DNA from: UBA2233 sp002347965 [NCBI: Nitrospirae bacterium UBA2233]
GTDB taxonomy: Bacteria > UBA2233
Assembly (NCBI GenBank): GCA_002347965.1
Contig: DDYN01000048.1
Coordinates: 1 to 26,225, forward strand
Length of the DNA stretch: 26,225 nt
Reading direction: 5' to 3'
In this document: positions 14,996-26,195 of the stretch, piece by piece
Numbering within the stretch: the stretch's first letter is position 1
Layout of the letters: each line of letters begins with the position of its first letter
Made by a program: the position numbers and the translations under genes
Notes under the pieces: model-generated
Told to the model about the DNA's origin: nothing
Databases searched by the model: none
What the model saw: the letters and a program-made list of their open reading frames with translations, nothing else

Positions 14996-16327
14996 ATGAA
15001 TCAGCCCGATACATTGGATCACCTTTGGGGAGAAGTCCGCCAACATCTAGAGCCAATCATCGGAGGGCCTAACATCGAGCGATGGTTCCAGGCGGTCCGC
15101 CTCTTGTCGGTCAAAGAGGGGGTTTACTTGTTGGAGGCCTCGCACCCATACGCAAGGGACTGGATTCAGGCCAATTACCTGGAAATCCTAGAAAAAGCCC
15201 TGCGTTCCAAGCTCGGCCACGACATATCGGTATCGATCACCGAGCCGTCCACGACACTCGAGGTGCTAGAGTCCCGAAACGTTCAGGCTAAGGTAGCGAG
15301 CGGAAACTTGATCGACTGGTATCGGTTTGAGAGTTTTGTCGTCGGCCCTTCCAACCAACTCGCCCATGCCGCGGCCGTGGCCGTCTCCAACGCTCCAGGA
15401 AATCGGTACAACCCCTTGTTTTTCTATGGAGGCGTGGGCCTAGGAAAAACCCACCTAATCAACGCGATCGGCCATCGAATCTTCGAAAAATTCAAGAACT
15501 TCAAGGTGTACTTCATTTCTGCCGAACGGTTCATGAATGAGCTTGTGAACTCCATCAGAACGGACAGAATCGAGCAATTTCGTGAAAAATACCGCCGGGT
15601 TCACGTGCTCTTGTTGGACGACGTCCAGTTTCTCGTCGGGAAGGAGAGAACCCAAGAAGAGCTATTTCACACGTTCAACACGCTTTATGAAACAAAACGT
15701 CAGATCGTGCTCACCTCGGACCGCTTCCCAAAGGATATTCAACAGCTCGACGAGCGGCTCCGCTCCAGGTTTGAATGGGGACTTATCGCCGACATAAAAC
15801 TGCCGGACATGGAAACCCGCCTCGCCATCTTGAGGAAAAAGGCCCAAAGAGAGGGGATTGAGTTGCCGGACGATGTCGGACTATACCTGGCGAAGCACGT
15901 CAAATCCAACATTCGAGAGCTCGAAGGCGCGCTCATACGGGTGTATGCCCACGGCAACCTAACCGGAGAACGAATCACGCTCGAATCGGCAAGGGAGGCC
16001 TTGGCCGACACGAACGGGGAACTCCTGGAGTCCCAAGACATCTCCCTCGAGGCGGTGATTGATGCCGTGTGCCGCCACTTCGGCATCCGGGTTTCGGAGA
16101 TCAAATCTAAAAAAAGGTCTTCAAGCATCCTGAAGCCCCGCCAAGCGGCCATGTATCTCGCCAGGAAGGTTACCCAGGCAAGCTTACCCGAGATCGGTAA
16201 GGTCTTTGGGGGCAAAGATCATACGACCGTCATGCATGCCGTACGGGTCGTGGAGAAGATGCTTGAAAAAGACGAAAAGCTCAAAGGGGCCATCGAGGCG
16301 ATCGAGCGCGAGGTCTTTTCTATCTAG
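14996..16327 (+). CDS. dnaA: Chromosomal replication initiator protein DnaA
   Basis: A 443-residue initiator ATPase that binds DnaA boxes and melts the origin. Domain I is about residues 1-85 (LWGEVRQHLEPIIGG onward), a short domain II follows, and domain III holds Walker A GGVGLGKTH (about 146-154), Walker B LLLDDVQF (about 205-212) and the arginine-finger helix RLRSRFEWG. Domain IV ends with the DNA-binding signature GGKDHTTVMHA (about 405-415), which reads the DnaA box. Length is normal. ATG 14996 has only a weak GGAAAAG upstream, and the long leader suggests post-transcriptional limits on expression. It is followed by the origin-like spacer and dnaN. Confidence 0.98.
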   Translation: MNQPDTLDHLWGEVRQHLEPIIGGPNIERWFQAVRLLSVKEGVYLLEASHPYARDWIQANYLEILEKALRSKLGHDISVSITEPSTTLEVLESRNVQAKVASGNLIDWYRFESFVVGPSNQLAHAAAVAVSNAPGNRYNPLFFYGGVGLGKTHLINAIGHRIFEKFKNFKVYFISAERFMNELVNSIRTDRIEQFREKYRRVHVLLLDDVQFLVGKERTQEELFHTFNTLYETKRQIVLTSDRFPKDIQQLDERLRSRFEWGLIADIKLPDMETRLAILRKKAQREGIELPDDVGLYLAKHVKSNIRELEGALIRVYAHGNLTGERITLESAREALADTNGELLESQDISLEAVIDAVCRHFGIRVSEIKSKKRSSSILKPRQAAMYLARKVTQASLPEIGKVFGGKDHTTVMHAVRVVEKMLEKDEKLKGAIEAIEREVFSI

Positions 16328-16607
16328 CTCCCTGTGGAAAACATGTGGAAAACCTGTGCATATCCTGTGAATCTCGTGGGCCCTTTCTGTGGAAAAAAAG
16401 ATATTCACAGGACACCGGAGAGTTTTCCATAGCCTTTCCCCAGGTCTGAAACACCCAAAAGGGGGTCTGCCGAGCCCGTTTCTCGATTTTTTCCCACTTT
16501 TCCACAGGCCCTTATTCTTCTTAAATCTGTAATTATTAAATACTAAAAAGAAGAGAAGATACCCAAAAAACAATAAAACGGAAAAAATATCAACCAAGGA
16601 ACAAGCC
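16328..16607. other. Probable chromosomal origin of replication (oriC), dnaA-dnaN spacer
   Basis: A 280-base spacer with no gene, between dnaA and dnaN, the commonest bacterial origin position. It contains an array of DnaA boxes (16333-16396), inverted boxes ATATTCACA (16401-16409) and TTTTCCACA (16498-16506), a weaker TTTTCCATA (16423-16431), then a strongly A/T-rich block from about 16511 to 16595 suited to duplex opening. Just after box 16498-16506 come a GC clamp (GGCC) and CTT-ATT-CTT-CTT (16511-16522), similar to the DnaA-trio arrangement known from other bacterial origins. Activity is inferred from layout. Confidence 0.88.
16333..16396 (+). repeat. DnaA-box array with exact 11-bp period
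   Basis: TGTGGAAAA occurs at 16333-16341, 16344-16352 and 16388-16396. TGTGCATAT (16355-16363) and TGTGAATCT (16366-16374) fill the next steps, and the step at 16377 is degenerate (TGGG). All six units start exactly 11 bases apart, and each is preceded by C or A at the same offset. These are variants of the TGTGGATAA box read on this strand. Confidence 0.85.
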
Positions 16608-17780
16608 ATGCAATTCGACATTTCCCGCAAAGAGCTCCTAGATGGCCTCGTGCTTCTGCAGCTCTCTGGCAAGGCCCGTCAGCCGAGCCCCATATCTCAG
16701 TTTCTCAAACTCGAGGCCAGCACACCGGACTCTCTCACTTTATCGGCGTGCGACCTTGAAATTTTCTTCAACGCCAGGGTAAACGCAGACATCGCCACAG
16801 AGGGGAGCTGCCTCTTGCCCGGACGGAAGCTTTACGATCTTCTTCGGCACTTACCCGAGGGACCTGTTCGCTTTCTTCTCGAAGAGAACCACTACGCCTC
16901 AATCCAATGCAAAAACTGCCACATCCGCCTTGCCGGCTCCTCGACCGAGGAGTTCCCGTCGTTCCCAGAATCACACAAAGAGGCTCAAGCAAGCCTCTGT
17001 CTGCCGCTTGAAGACCTATCGGACATGCTCAAGACGGTTCTATTTTGCGTCAACGAAACGGACGCCAGAGCTGCCCTCACGGGAGTTCTCGTACAAACCG
17101 TTGTCTCCAAAAAAGACCCGTCTATTTGCTACCTTCGAGCCGTTTCCAGCGACGGCCATCGTTTAGCCCTGAGCCAGGTCCCGCTAAAAAACGCCCCAAC
17201 GGGCCTGTTTCCAGAAGAGGGAGTTCTGCTACCAAAAAGGGCATGCCAAGAAATTGTAAGGCTTTCGCAAAACAAAGAAGACCGGCTAAGCCCTATTTTT
17301 GTCGAGTTTCTCCCGTCCCTTGTCCGGGTTTTTACGGATAGGCTTAAGTTTATATCGCGCTATATCGAGGCATCATTCCCCCCCTACCAAACCCTCCTGG
17401 ATAGGCCATCGGCCACGACCCGTGCTAAACTGAAGCGCCAGGTTCTTTTGGACTCGCTCAAGCGGTTTCAGGCGATCACCTCACCGCTCTACCCAGACAT
17501 CTCGTTCCAGCTTTCCCCCGAATGCATCGCTCTAAAAAGCTACAACCCGGAGGTAGGTGAGATGCGCGAGGAGGTTCCTCTGGATGAAAACCCTGGAGAG
17601 CCGGTTTTGATTTCCTTCAACGCACGTTCCATGCTAGAATGTTTAGTGGCTTTCCCAGGACAAGAAGTATGGATGTCGCTTTGGGGAAGAGAAGAGCCCG
17701 CTATCCTTCGCTCTTCGACGTCGAAGGAGCGGGGCGAGTTGCTAGCGTTGATTATGCCCATACAGGGCCCTGAATCTTAA
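16608..17780 (+). CDS. dnaN: DNA polymerase III beta subunit (sliding clamp)
   Basis: A 390-residue clamp that tethers the replicative polymerase to DNA. It begins MQFDISRKELLDGLVLLQ, as clamps do, and shows the three-domain pattern with PTRK/LP-type features: LAGSSTEEFPSFPE in domain I, LLTGVLV-like AALTGVLV and SSDGHRLALSQV in domain II, and a C-terminal ALIMPIQ that stands where VMPMR is usual. It is slightly longer than the common 365-375 residues. ATG 16608 follows AAGGA with about eight bases of spacing. The position after dnaA and the origin is standard. tRNA-Val follows 23 bases after the stop. Confidence 0.95.
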   Translation: MQFDISRKELLDGLVLLQLSGKARQPSPISQFLKLEASTPDSLTLSACDLEIFFNARVNADIATEGSCLLPGRKLYDLLRHLPEGPVRFLLEENHYASIQCKNCHIRLAGSSTEEFPSFPESHKEAQASLCLPLEDLSDMLKTVLFCVNETDARAALTGVLVQTVVSKKDPSICYLRAVSSDGHRLALSQVPLKNAPTGLFPEEGVLLPKRACQEIVRLSQNKEDRLSPIFVEFLPSLVRVFTDRLKFISRYIEASFPPYQTLLDRPSATTRAKLKRQVLLDSLKRFQAITSPLYPDISFQLSPECIALKSYNPEVGEMREEVPLDENPGEPVLISFNARSMLECLVAFPGQEVWMSLWGREEPAILRSSTSKERGELLALIMPIQGPES

Positions 17781-17803
17781 CGTGCACGGATGCGCCTTTT
17801 CTC

Positions 17804-17878
17804 GGGCGGTTAACTCAGTGGTAGAGTGCCACCCTCACAAGGTGGAAGTGACTGGTTCGAACCCAGTACCGCCCACCA
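17804..17878 (+). tRNA. tRNA-Val (anticodon CAC)
   Basis: A full cloverleaf is readable: acceptor stem GGGCGGT (17804-17810) with ACCGCCC (17868-17874); D arm ACTC/GAGT (17813-17827); anticodon stem CCACC/GGTGG around CTCACAA with anticodon CAC at 17836-17838; T arm ACTGG/CCAGT with TTCGAAC loop. Discriminator A 17875 and encoded CCA at 17876-17878. It reads GTG valine codons. It stands between dnaN and mfd on the same strand. Confidence 0.97.
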
Positions 17879-17906
17879 CGTCCCAAAAAAACCGGCCCGT
17901 ATACCC

Positions 17907-20900
17907 TTGATTTCGCAAAACCGTACTCAAATATTAATCCAGGGGGCCATAGCAAAGGCCTTCTTCACGGCCAAGCTTATCAAGGAGACGCCCGAAAAGG
18001 CCTGCTTGGTCGCCCTCCAAAGCGCCCAAAGCCTCCGAAACTTCCTTAACCTTCTGAAGGCGTTTCTAGGGCCAGGCATTCCCGTCGCAGCAGAAGGCGC
18101 CTTCATGTGGTTTGAAGGAAAAAACGAAATTGCCCATGCTTGGTTCTTAAACCGCCTAGCCTCACCCTCTTTAGGTGTACTCTTCCTTCCCGACAAGCTT
18201 TTAAGGCAAAACTTCCCCAATCCAGCGAACTACCGCAAGTTTACCCTGTCGCTAGAAACCGGCACCAAGATAGGCCAGGAGCGAGTACTCGAGCGGCTCA
18301 AGGGTTGGGGTTATGATATGGCCTTCCAAGCGGTCAGGGCTGGTCAAATGGCCAAGCGGGGGGGGATTCTGGATGTCTTTCCCCCGGGAGAAGAAAGGCC
18401 CCTGAGGTTCGACTGGTTCGGGGGGACGCTCGATTCCATCAGGCAGTTCGATGCCGAAACCCAAAGAACCGTGGCAAAGCTAGGGCGTGCAACCATCAGG
18501 CCGGCCATCGTCCCCGCGGAAGCACAGGACAGTTTTTTGTCCCACCTTCCGGCAGAAAGTGTACTCGTTGTGGAAAATGTGGAAAACCTTGTGGATAATC
18601 GCGACAAACCCGCAAAAACCCCCCATCTATTCGATTGTTTTACTGGGTATGTGACAGCATTCGGTCCTGTCCACCGCCAAGATGTGCTCGGAATATCCAG
18701 GACCATCCGACCGAGAACCAAGCCTTTCGCATCCTTGGTGATTACAGCACCAAACCATGAAGAAGAAAACTTTAAAGGACGGCTTGTCGAGTGGGTTTCT
18801 GCGCTCACCTCGCAGGGTCTGCGTGCGGTTTTGCTTTTGAGGACGCAACCACAAGCCGAGCGGGCCTGTTATCTCCTAGGACAGGCCAAAATCTCTTGCC
18901 ACGTTCAACCAGCTCTCTTTAACGGGGCAAGCTCTCTCCATGCGGACCAAGAAAAAGTCGTCGCTCTCGTATGCCCGGTAGAAGAAACGGGCGATGTTAT
19001 CGAAGACGAAGGGTTGGTGTTCTTAACCGAACAAGAGCTATTCGGGAAAAGGCGCGTCCAGGAGGCCCCAAAACACCGAGTCGACGGGCTATTCTCGTTC
19101 AAAAACCTAGTCGTCGACGAGCCCTTAGTCCACGTTGAACACGGCATCGGGCGTTACCGCGGTCTAAAGACTCTTACGGCCCTCGGCGTGGAGAAAGAGT
19201 TTATAGAGCTTCTCTATGCTAAGGGCGACAAGCTGTTCATCCCTGTCGAAAAATCTGGCGCTTTAATGCGCTATTTGGGCGGAAATGGCCAAACCCTAGA
19301 ACTCGCTACCTTGGGGAGTAAGGAGTTTGAGAGGGCGACAACCAAAGCCAAGAAGCGTATCCTAGAAATGGCCCAAGACCTGATTAAGGTCCAGGCACAG
19401 AGGGATCTTGCCAAAAAAAAACCCTACATCGTCGAAGAAGCGCTCCTTCGAGAGTTTGAATCGCTTTTTCCTTACGATGAAACCCCAGACCAATCCAAGG
19501 CCATCGAGGAGGTCTATAGAGATCTTGAGTCTGAACGCCTGATGGACCGGCTCATCTGCGGCGATCCAGGCTACGGGAAGACCGAAGTAGCCATGCGTGC
19601 CGCGTTCAAGACCGTTCTTATGGGAAAACAGGTTGCGATGCTTACTCCCACGACAGTGCTCGCTTACCAGCATCTCCAGACGTTTAAAGACCGCTTTCGC
19701 TCGTTTCCTGTACGCATCGAAGGCCTGAGCCGCTTTAGCTCTCCAAACGCCCTACGCTCGGCAATTCGTGGAATCTCCGATGGAAAGGTGGACATCGTCA
19801 TCGGAACTCACCGCATGCTAGAAAAAGATGTTACCTTCAAAAACCTAGGTCTTTTGGTGATCGACGAGGAGCAGCGGTTTGGTGTGACCCACAAGGAACG
19901 CCTCAAGCAGTTAAAGACCGAGGTGAACATCCTTAGCCTCTCGGCCACTCCAATCCCTAGGACGTTATACATGAGCCTGTCGGGGCTCAAAGACCTCTCG
20001 ATTCTCCAAACTGCCCCCTCCGAGCGCCAGCTTGTAGAAACAAGGCTCTTACCCTTTTCGGAAGGAGTCATCAAAGAAGTGATCGACAAAGAGCTCCAGA
20101 GAAAAGGCCAGGTGTTCTTCGTGTATAACCGGATCGACGAGCTCGAAAAATTCGCCAAGTTCCTTTCTGTATGCTTTCCGAGCGCAAAAGTCGGAGTTGG
20201 GCATGCACAGATGGACGAGGCAGAGCTTGAGACAGTCATGGTAGATTTTTTTACGGGGAAGCTGGACATCCTCGTCTCGACGTCTATCGTAGAGTCCGGG
20301 CTGGACATCCCGACAGCAAACACGATGATCGTTCACAGGGCGGATCTTTTCGGCCTTTCTCAGCTCTATCAGCTCAAAGGGCGAGTTGGCAGGTCCAGGC
20401 AAAAGGGTTATTTCTACCTGCTAGTTCCCCAAGAGTCTGCGCTGACCAAGCATGCCCAGGACAGGATGGACGCCATCTTGGCACACGATACAATGGGATC
20501 GAGCTTCGAGCTCGCCGTCCGAGACCTCGAGGTTCGCGGGGCGGGCAATATCCTTGGCCGGGAGCAGTCCGGGGTAATCCAAGAAATCGGGCTCGAGATG
20601 TATTTTAAACTCCTCAAGGATACGCTCGAAAATCTGTCCAAAAAAGACAGCGATAAGCCCTTCTGTTCGTTCGAGCCGGAGCTTAAACTTGAGGCTGAGG
20701 CGTTAATTCCTGCCCATTACATGCCAGAAGAAAGAGACAGGCTTTACCACTACAGGCAAATCGCCACGGCGCCGAGCGAGCAGACGCTCGAGCGTATCCT
20801 TGAGGAAATGAAAGACCTGTACGGAGACCCGCCTCCAAAAGTTTTAACCTTACTCGAGCTAAGACGTACCGGGCTTCTTGCGCAGCAATTGGGCGTCCAA

Positions 20901-21131
20901 AAGATTTCCCAAACCAAGCATGAGCTTGTTTTTGAGGTCCATCCAGACTACCAGAGCGCCTTCGGGGAGGCTTGCCTAGAGAGGCTTTCTGTAGACAAGG
21001 ATGTTCGTTTTTCTGAAGAAGGATGGGTTTTCTTACGAAGGTATCCAAACGCTTCTGGGGTTACTCAAGCTCGTCGAATGCTTGAACTATGGATTTCGTG
21101 GACCAACCACAAGGAGGCCTGTGTATCATGA
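17907..21131 (+). CDS. mfd: Transcription-repair coupling factor Mfd
   Basis: A DNA translocase that removes stalled RNA polymerase and recruits UvrA. From TTG 17907 it has 1074 residues. The N-terminal UvrB-like part starts at QGAIAKAFFTAKL; the RNA-polymerase-interacting domain holds VHVEHGIGRYRG (about 407-418); the helicase has Walker A GDPGYGKTE (about 552-560), DEEQRFG, and the TRG-type LSATPIPRTLYMSLSG; domain 7 includes YMPEERDRLYHYRQIA. The start is a judgement: the frame is open back to a GTG inside the tRNA, which cannot be used if the tRNA is processed, and TTG 17907 is the first start after it that leaves the domain intact, though without a clear ribosome binding site. Its stop overlaps the next ATG (ATGA). 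Confidence 0.95.
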   Translation: MISQNRTQILIQGAIAKAFFTAKLIKETPEKACLVALQSAQSLRNFLNLLKAFLGPGIPVAAEGAFMWFEGKNEIAHAWFLNRLASPSLGVLFLPDKLLRQNFPNPANYRKFTLSLETGTKIGQERVLERLKGWGYDMAFQAVRAGQMAKRGGILDVFPPGEERPLRFDWFGGTLDSIRQFDAETQRTVAKLGRATIRPAIVPAEAQDSFLSHLPAESVLVVENVENLVDNRDKPAKTPHLFDCFTGYVTAFGPVHRQDVLGISRTIRPRTKPFASLVITAPNHEEENFKGRLVEWVSALTSQGLRAVLLLRTQPQAERACYLLGQAKISCHVQPALFNGASSLHADQEKVVALVCPVEETGDVIEDEGLVFLTEQELFGKRRVQEAPKHRVDGLFSFKNLVVDEPLVHVEHGIGRYRGLKTLTALGVEKEFIELLYAKGDKLFIPVEKSGALMRYLGGNGQTLELATLGSKEFERATTKAKKRILEMAQDLIKVQAQRDLAKKKPYIVEEALLREFESLFPYDETPDQSKAIEEVYRDLESERLMDRLICGDPGYGKTEVAMRAAFKTVLMGKQVAMLTPTTVLAYQHLQTFKDRFRSFPVRIEGLSRFSSPNALRSAIRGISDGKVDIVIGTHRMLEKDVTFKNLGLLVIDEEQRFGVTHKERLKQLKTEVNILSLSATPIPRTLYMSLSGLKDLSILQTAPSERQLVETRLLPFSEGVIKEVIDKELQRKGQVFFVYNRIDELEKFAKFLSVCFPSAKVGVGHAQMDEAELETVMVDFFTGKLDILVSTSIVESGLDIPTANTMIVHRADLFGLSQLYQLKGRVGRSRQKGYFYLLVPQESALTKHAQDRMDAILAHDTMGSSFELAVRDLEVRGAGNILGREQSGVIQEIGLEMYFKLLKDTLENLSKKDSDKPFCSFEPELKLEAEALIPAHYMPEERDRLYHYRQIATAPSEQTLERILEEMKDLYGDPPPKVLTLLELRRTGLLAQQLGVQKISQTKHELVFEVHPDYQSAFGEACLERLSVDKDVRFSEEGWVFLRRYPNASGVTQARRMLELWISWTNHKEACVS

Positions 21132-22078
21132 AACGGACGTTGGCGAACCTAGTCGTACTTTTTTTGTTGATTCAAGGCGCATCGTTTGGCACAGAAGGAG
21201 TCCTCTACGACAGAATCATTGCCAAGGTGGGTTCAGAAATCATCACCGAAGCAGAAATCAACAGAGTGCTCTCCGAGGGGTTGCCAGACGAAAGAGGCGA
21301 TCTAAGCGACGAGGAGCTTCAAAAAAAGGCGCTTGAAAAGGCGATCGAGGAAAAGCTCATACTTCTGCGCGCTAGAGAGCTCGGGATCGAACCTACAGAA
21401 AAGGATGTCGAAGCCAGCATCTCCTCGGTTATGGAGAGGACAGGGATGGATCAAACAGATTTCGAGACTCTTTTGGCGAAGGAGGGCCTGACCCCGGAGG
21501 CTTACAGGCGTCAAATCAAGCTCCAAATCCTTCAAAATAGGATCCTGAACAGAGAGACGGCATCCGAGGGAACGCCAGACGACCGTAGTCTCAAAGAGTA
21601 CTACGAAACGCACAAAGAAGAGTTCCTGGAGCCTCCAAGAGCCCATTTGCGGCAGATCGTTCTTTTTACACCCAAAAGAATCTCGAAGAAAGATCTAGAG
21701 CAAAAGGCCGCTCTCATCCTCGAGATTAAAAAGAAGGCCCAACAAGGGGAGGATTTTGCCGAGCTTGCGAGGCGTTATTCCGAAGACCCAACGGCTCAAA
21801 AAGGGGGAGATATCGGGGCATTCGGCCCGGGCGAGCTCATGCCAGAGCTTGAAAAAGAGCTAGAGAGTAGGTCTGCCGGAGAGTTGGTAGGCCCGTTCCG
21901 ATCGAACCTGGGGTTCCACCTCGTCAAGGTTGAAAAAAAACTTCCTTCCTCCGTTATGCCGTTCGAAGAAGTAAAGAATGACGTAAAAAACAAGCTGTTG
22001 GCCGATACTCACCAAGAAAGGTTCGATGATTGGCTTGCGAAGGCCAAGCAAGAAATTTACATCGAGGTGCTCAAGTAG
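21128..22078 (+). CDS. Periplasmic parvulin-type peptidyl-prolyl isomerase/chaperone (SurA/PpiC family)
   Basis: A 316-residue exported protein. Residues 1-21 form a signal peptide. An N-terminal chaperone domain starts at YDRIIAKVGSEIITEAEINR, the usual SurA entry, and includes LEKAIEEKLILLRARELGI. One parvulin domain follows (about 170-270): RAHLRQIVLF, GEDFAELARRYSEDP, KGGDIGAFGPGELMPE and FRSNLGFHLVKVEKK. SurA of E. coli has two such domains; a single one is common in other lineages. It should help outer-membrane proteins fold in the periplasm. ATG 21128 overlaps the mfd stop by four bases, so translation is coupled; a longer start at 21089 would damage the signal peptide. Confidence 0.9.
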   Translation: MKRTLANLVVLFLLIQGASFGTEGVLYDRIIAKVGSEIITEAEINRVLSEGLPDERGDLSDEELQKKALEKAIEEKLILLRARELGIEPTEKDVEASISSVMERTGMDQTDFETLLAKEGLTPEAYRRQIKLQILQNRILNRETASEGTPDDRSLKEYYETHKEEFLEPPRAHLRQIVLFTPKRISKKDLEQKAALILEIKKKAQQGEDFAELARRYSEDPTAQKGGDIGAFGPGELMPELEKELESRSAGELVGPFRSNLGFHLVKVEKKLPSSVMPFEEVKNDVKNKLLADTHQERFDDWLAKAKQEIYIEVLK

Positions 22079-22085
22079 GGTACGA

Positions 22086-24859
<2,774 letters not shown>

Positions 24860-24863
<4 letters not shown>

Positions 24864-25183
24864 ATTTTTCCTTGCAGCATGAACGCGATGATCAACGCGT
24901 AAATCACGAGCGATTCGATTAAAGCCAGCGCGATGATCATGGGCACTTGAATACGTCCCGATGCCGAAGGGTTGCGAGCAATGCCGTCCAGCGCGGCCGT
25001 TGCGGCCCTGCCTTGGGCTATGGCACCCCCAAACGCGGCGATGGCGATCCCGAACCCGGATGCCAGGGCGAGCGCCATTTTTGTCTGGCTTCCTTCTACT
25101 CCTACTCCTGCTTCTTGGGCGAAGGCGGGGGCCGCCGAGAACACGAGAATCGTCAAACCGAGCACGACAAGAAAACGAGCCAT
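24860..25183 (-). CDS. atpE: ATP synthase Fo subunit c, with N-terminal signal-like extension
   Basis: A 107-residue precursor. The first 22 residues (MARFLVVLGL to APAFA) look like a signal peptide, an extension seen in several Desulfobacterota-type c subunits. The mature hairpin has two membrane helices joined by the ARNP loop (69-72). The ion-binding carboxylate is Glu90 in ALIESLVIY. Gln57, Ser91 and Tyr95 stand where sodium-coordinating residues occur in Na+ synthases, but the threonine that follows Ser in the best studied ones is Leu92. ATG 25183 is preceded by GGAGG about eight bases upstream and by a CAA-repeat stretch at 25197-25212, perhaps a translation enhancer for this high-copy subunit. 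Confidence 0.95.
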
Positions 25184-25223
25184 AGCGACAACCTCCGGGT
25201 TGTTGTTGTTGGTAGAGAGCTTT

Positions 25224-25919
25224 TTAATGATCATGGGTCGTGGATAGGGCGATGTAGATCGTCGAAAGTAGCGTGAAAACTAGCGCCTGGATAACGGCCA
25301 CGAACGCCCCGAGGGCGATGAAGATCACGGGAACGCCGATGGGGATCAACCCCGAGAAGATAGACAGCACCATGTGGTCGCCGAACATGTTCCCCATCAA
25401 ACGGACGGCGAGAGAAACGGGACGAACAAAGTGAGATAGGACTTCGATCGGAAACATAAGCCAAGAAAGAGCCAAGATAGGGCCCATGAAGTGTTTAAGG
25501 TACGAGACCCCATTCTCCTTGAACCCGTAGACGTTGTACATGACGAATACCACGAGGCTCATGCCAAAGTTGGTCGAGATGTTCGATGTGGGCGGAGTGA
25601 AGCCTGGAATCAACCCGATCAGGTTTGAAAATAGGATGTAAAAAAACAGCGTCCCTAAAAGCGGAAGGTAGTGCCTTGTCCTTTCCCCGATTACCTGCTC
25701 GGCCAGGCCGTCTACGAGCCCGACAAGCGCGTCGAACGTCTCTTCGAGACGAGGAGAGCCTTTCGGTAGGGCGCGTGCTGCAAGATTGAGCGTCCTTAGG
25801 TAATAGGCCAAGCTTAAAGACGAAAGAATAAGGAGCACGACTACCGAGCCGGCTACGTGGTCGGGTAGGGCGTTCAACCCGGGGATTAAATGAGACCAAA
25901 GGACGCCGTGCTCTTCCAT
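25224..25919 (-). CDS. atpB: ATP synthase Fo subunit a
   Basis: A 231-residue membrane subunit forming the ion half-channels next to the c ring. The essential arginine is Arg173 in LAVRLMGNMFGDH, with the usual PVSL just before it. Earlier, FFYILFSNLIGLIPGFTPPTS spans a typical fourth-helix region (given in two motifs: FSNLIGLIPG and PPTSNIS), and the tail has ALVFTLLSTIYIA, as in other a subunits. ATG 25919 is served by AAGGAG, which lies in the last codons of the upstream atpI-like gene, six bases away, so the genes are coupled. The F1 genes are not in the window, in keeping with split ATP synthase operons. Confidence 0.96.
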   Translation of the reverse strand: MEEHGVLWSHLIPGLNALPDHVAGSVVVLLILSSLSLAYYLRTLNLAARALPKGSPRLEETFDALVGLVDGLAEQVIGERTRHYLPLLGTLFFYILFSNLIGLIPGFTPPTSNISTNFGMSLVVFVMYNVYGFKENGVSYLKHFMGPILALSWLMFPIEVLSHFVRPVSLAVRLMGNMFGDHMVLSIFSGLIPIGVPVIFIALGAFVAVIQALVFTLLSTIYIALSTTHDH

Positions 25920-25925
25920 GAGGCA

Positions 25926-26195
25926 TTACTCCTTCTTAAGCCCTTCTAAGAGCCCATAAAAAACCCCTCCTGCCACAGGAAGGCTAAAACCAACGAGAAA
26001 CCCGGCCGGATTAAGCCCGAGCTTCAAAAGGGCAACCCCCACGCAACCCATTACTCCTACCTGCTTGAGTAAGAAGCCCAAGGCGACAAACCTGCTAACC
26101 CGGGCTTCTCCCCTCATAAGCCGAATGACAAAGCCCCTAAGGAGAGCAAGGTTCAAAAGACTAAGAAGGCTTCCGCAAAAAGCGGCCAGGATCAT
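25926..26195 (-). CDS. atpI: AtpI-like small membrane protein of the Fo operon
   Basis: An 89-residue, very hydrophobic protein with about three to four membrane segments, immediately upstream of atpB. Position and topology match AtpI (ATP synthase protein I), which aids c-ring assembly or ion uptake; sequence similarity alone is too weak to prove it. ATG 26195 overlaps the stop of the preceding gene (ATGA). An in-frame TAA at 26205-26207 rules out a longer protein, so it is shorter than the 120-130 residues typical of AtpI. Its stop codon adjoins the atpB ribosome binding site. Confidence 0.75.
   Translation of the reverse strand: MILAAFCGSLLSLLNLALLRGFVIRLMRGEARVSRFVALGFLLKQVGVMGCVGVALLKLGLNPAGFLVGFSLPVAGGVFYGLLEGLKKE

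Noticed and set aside
17826-17906. GTG 17826 as the start of mfd
   Set aside because: It lies inside tRNA-Val and would code the tRNA sequence as protein; the residues before QGAIAKAFF have no resemblance to Mfd.
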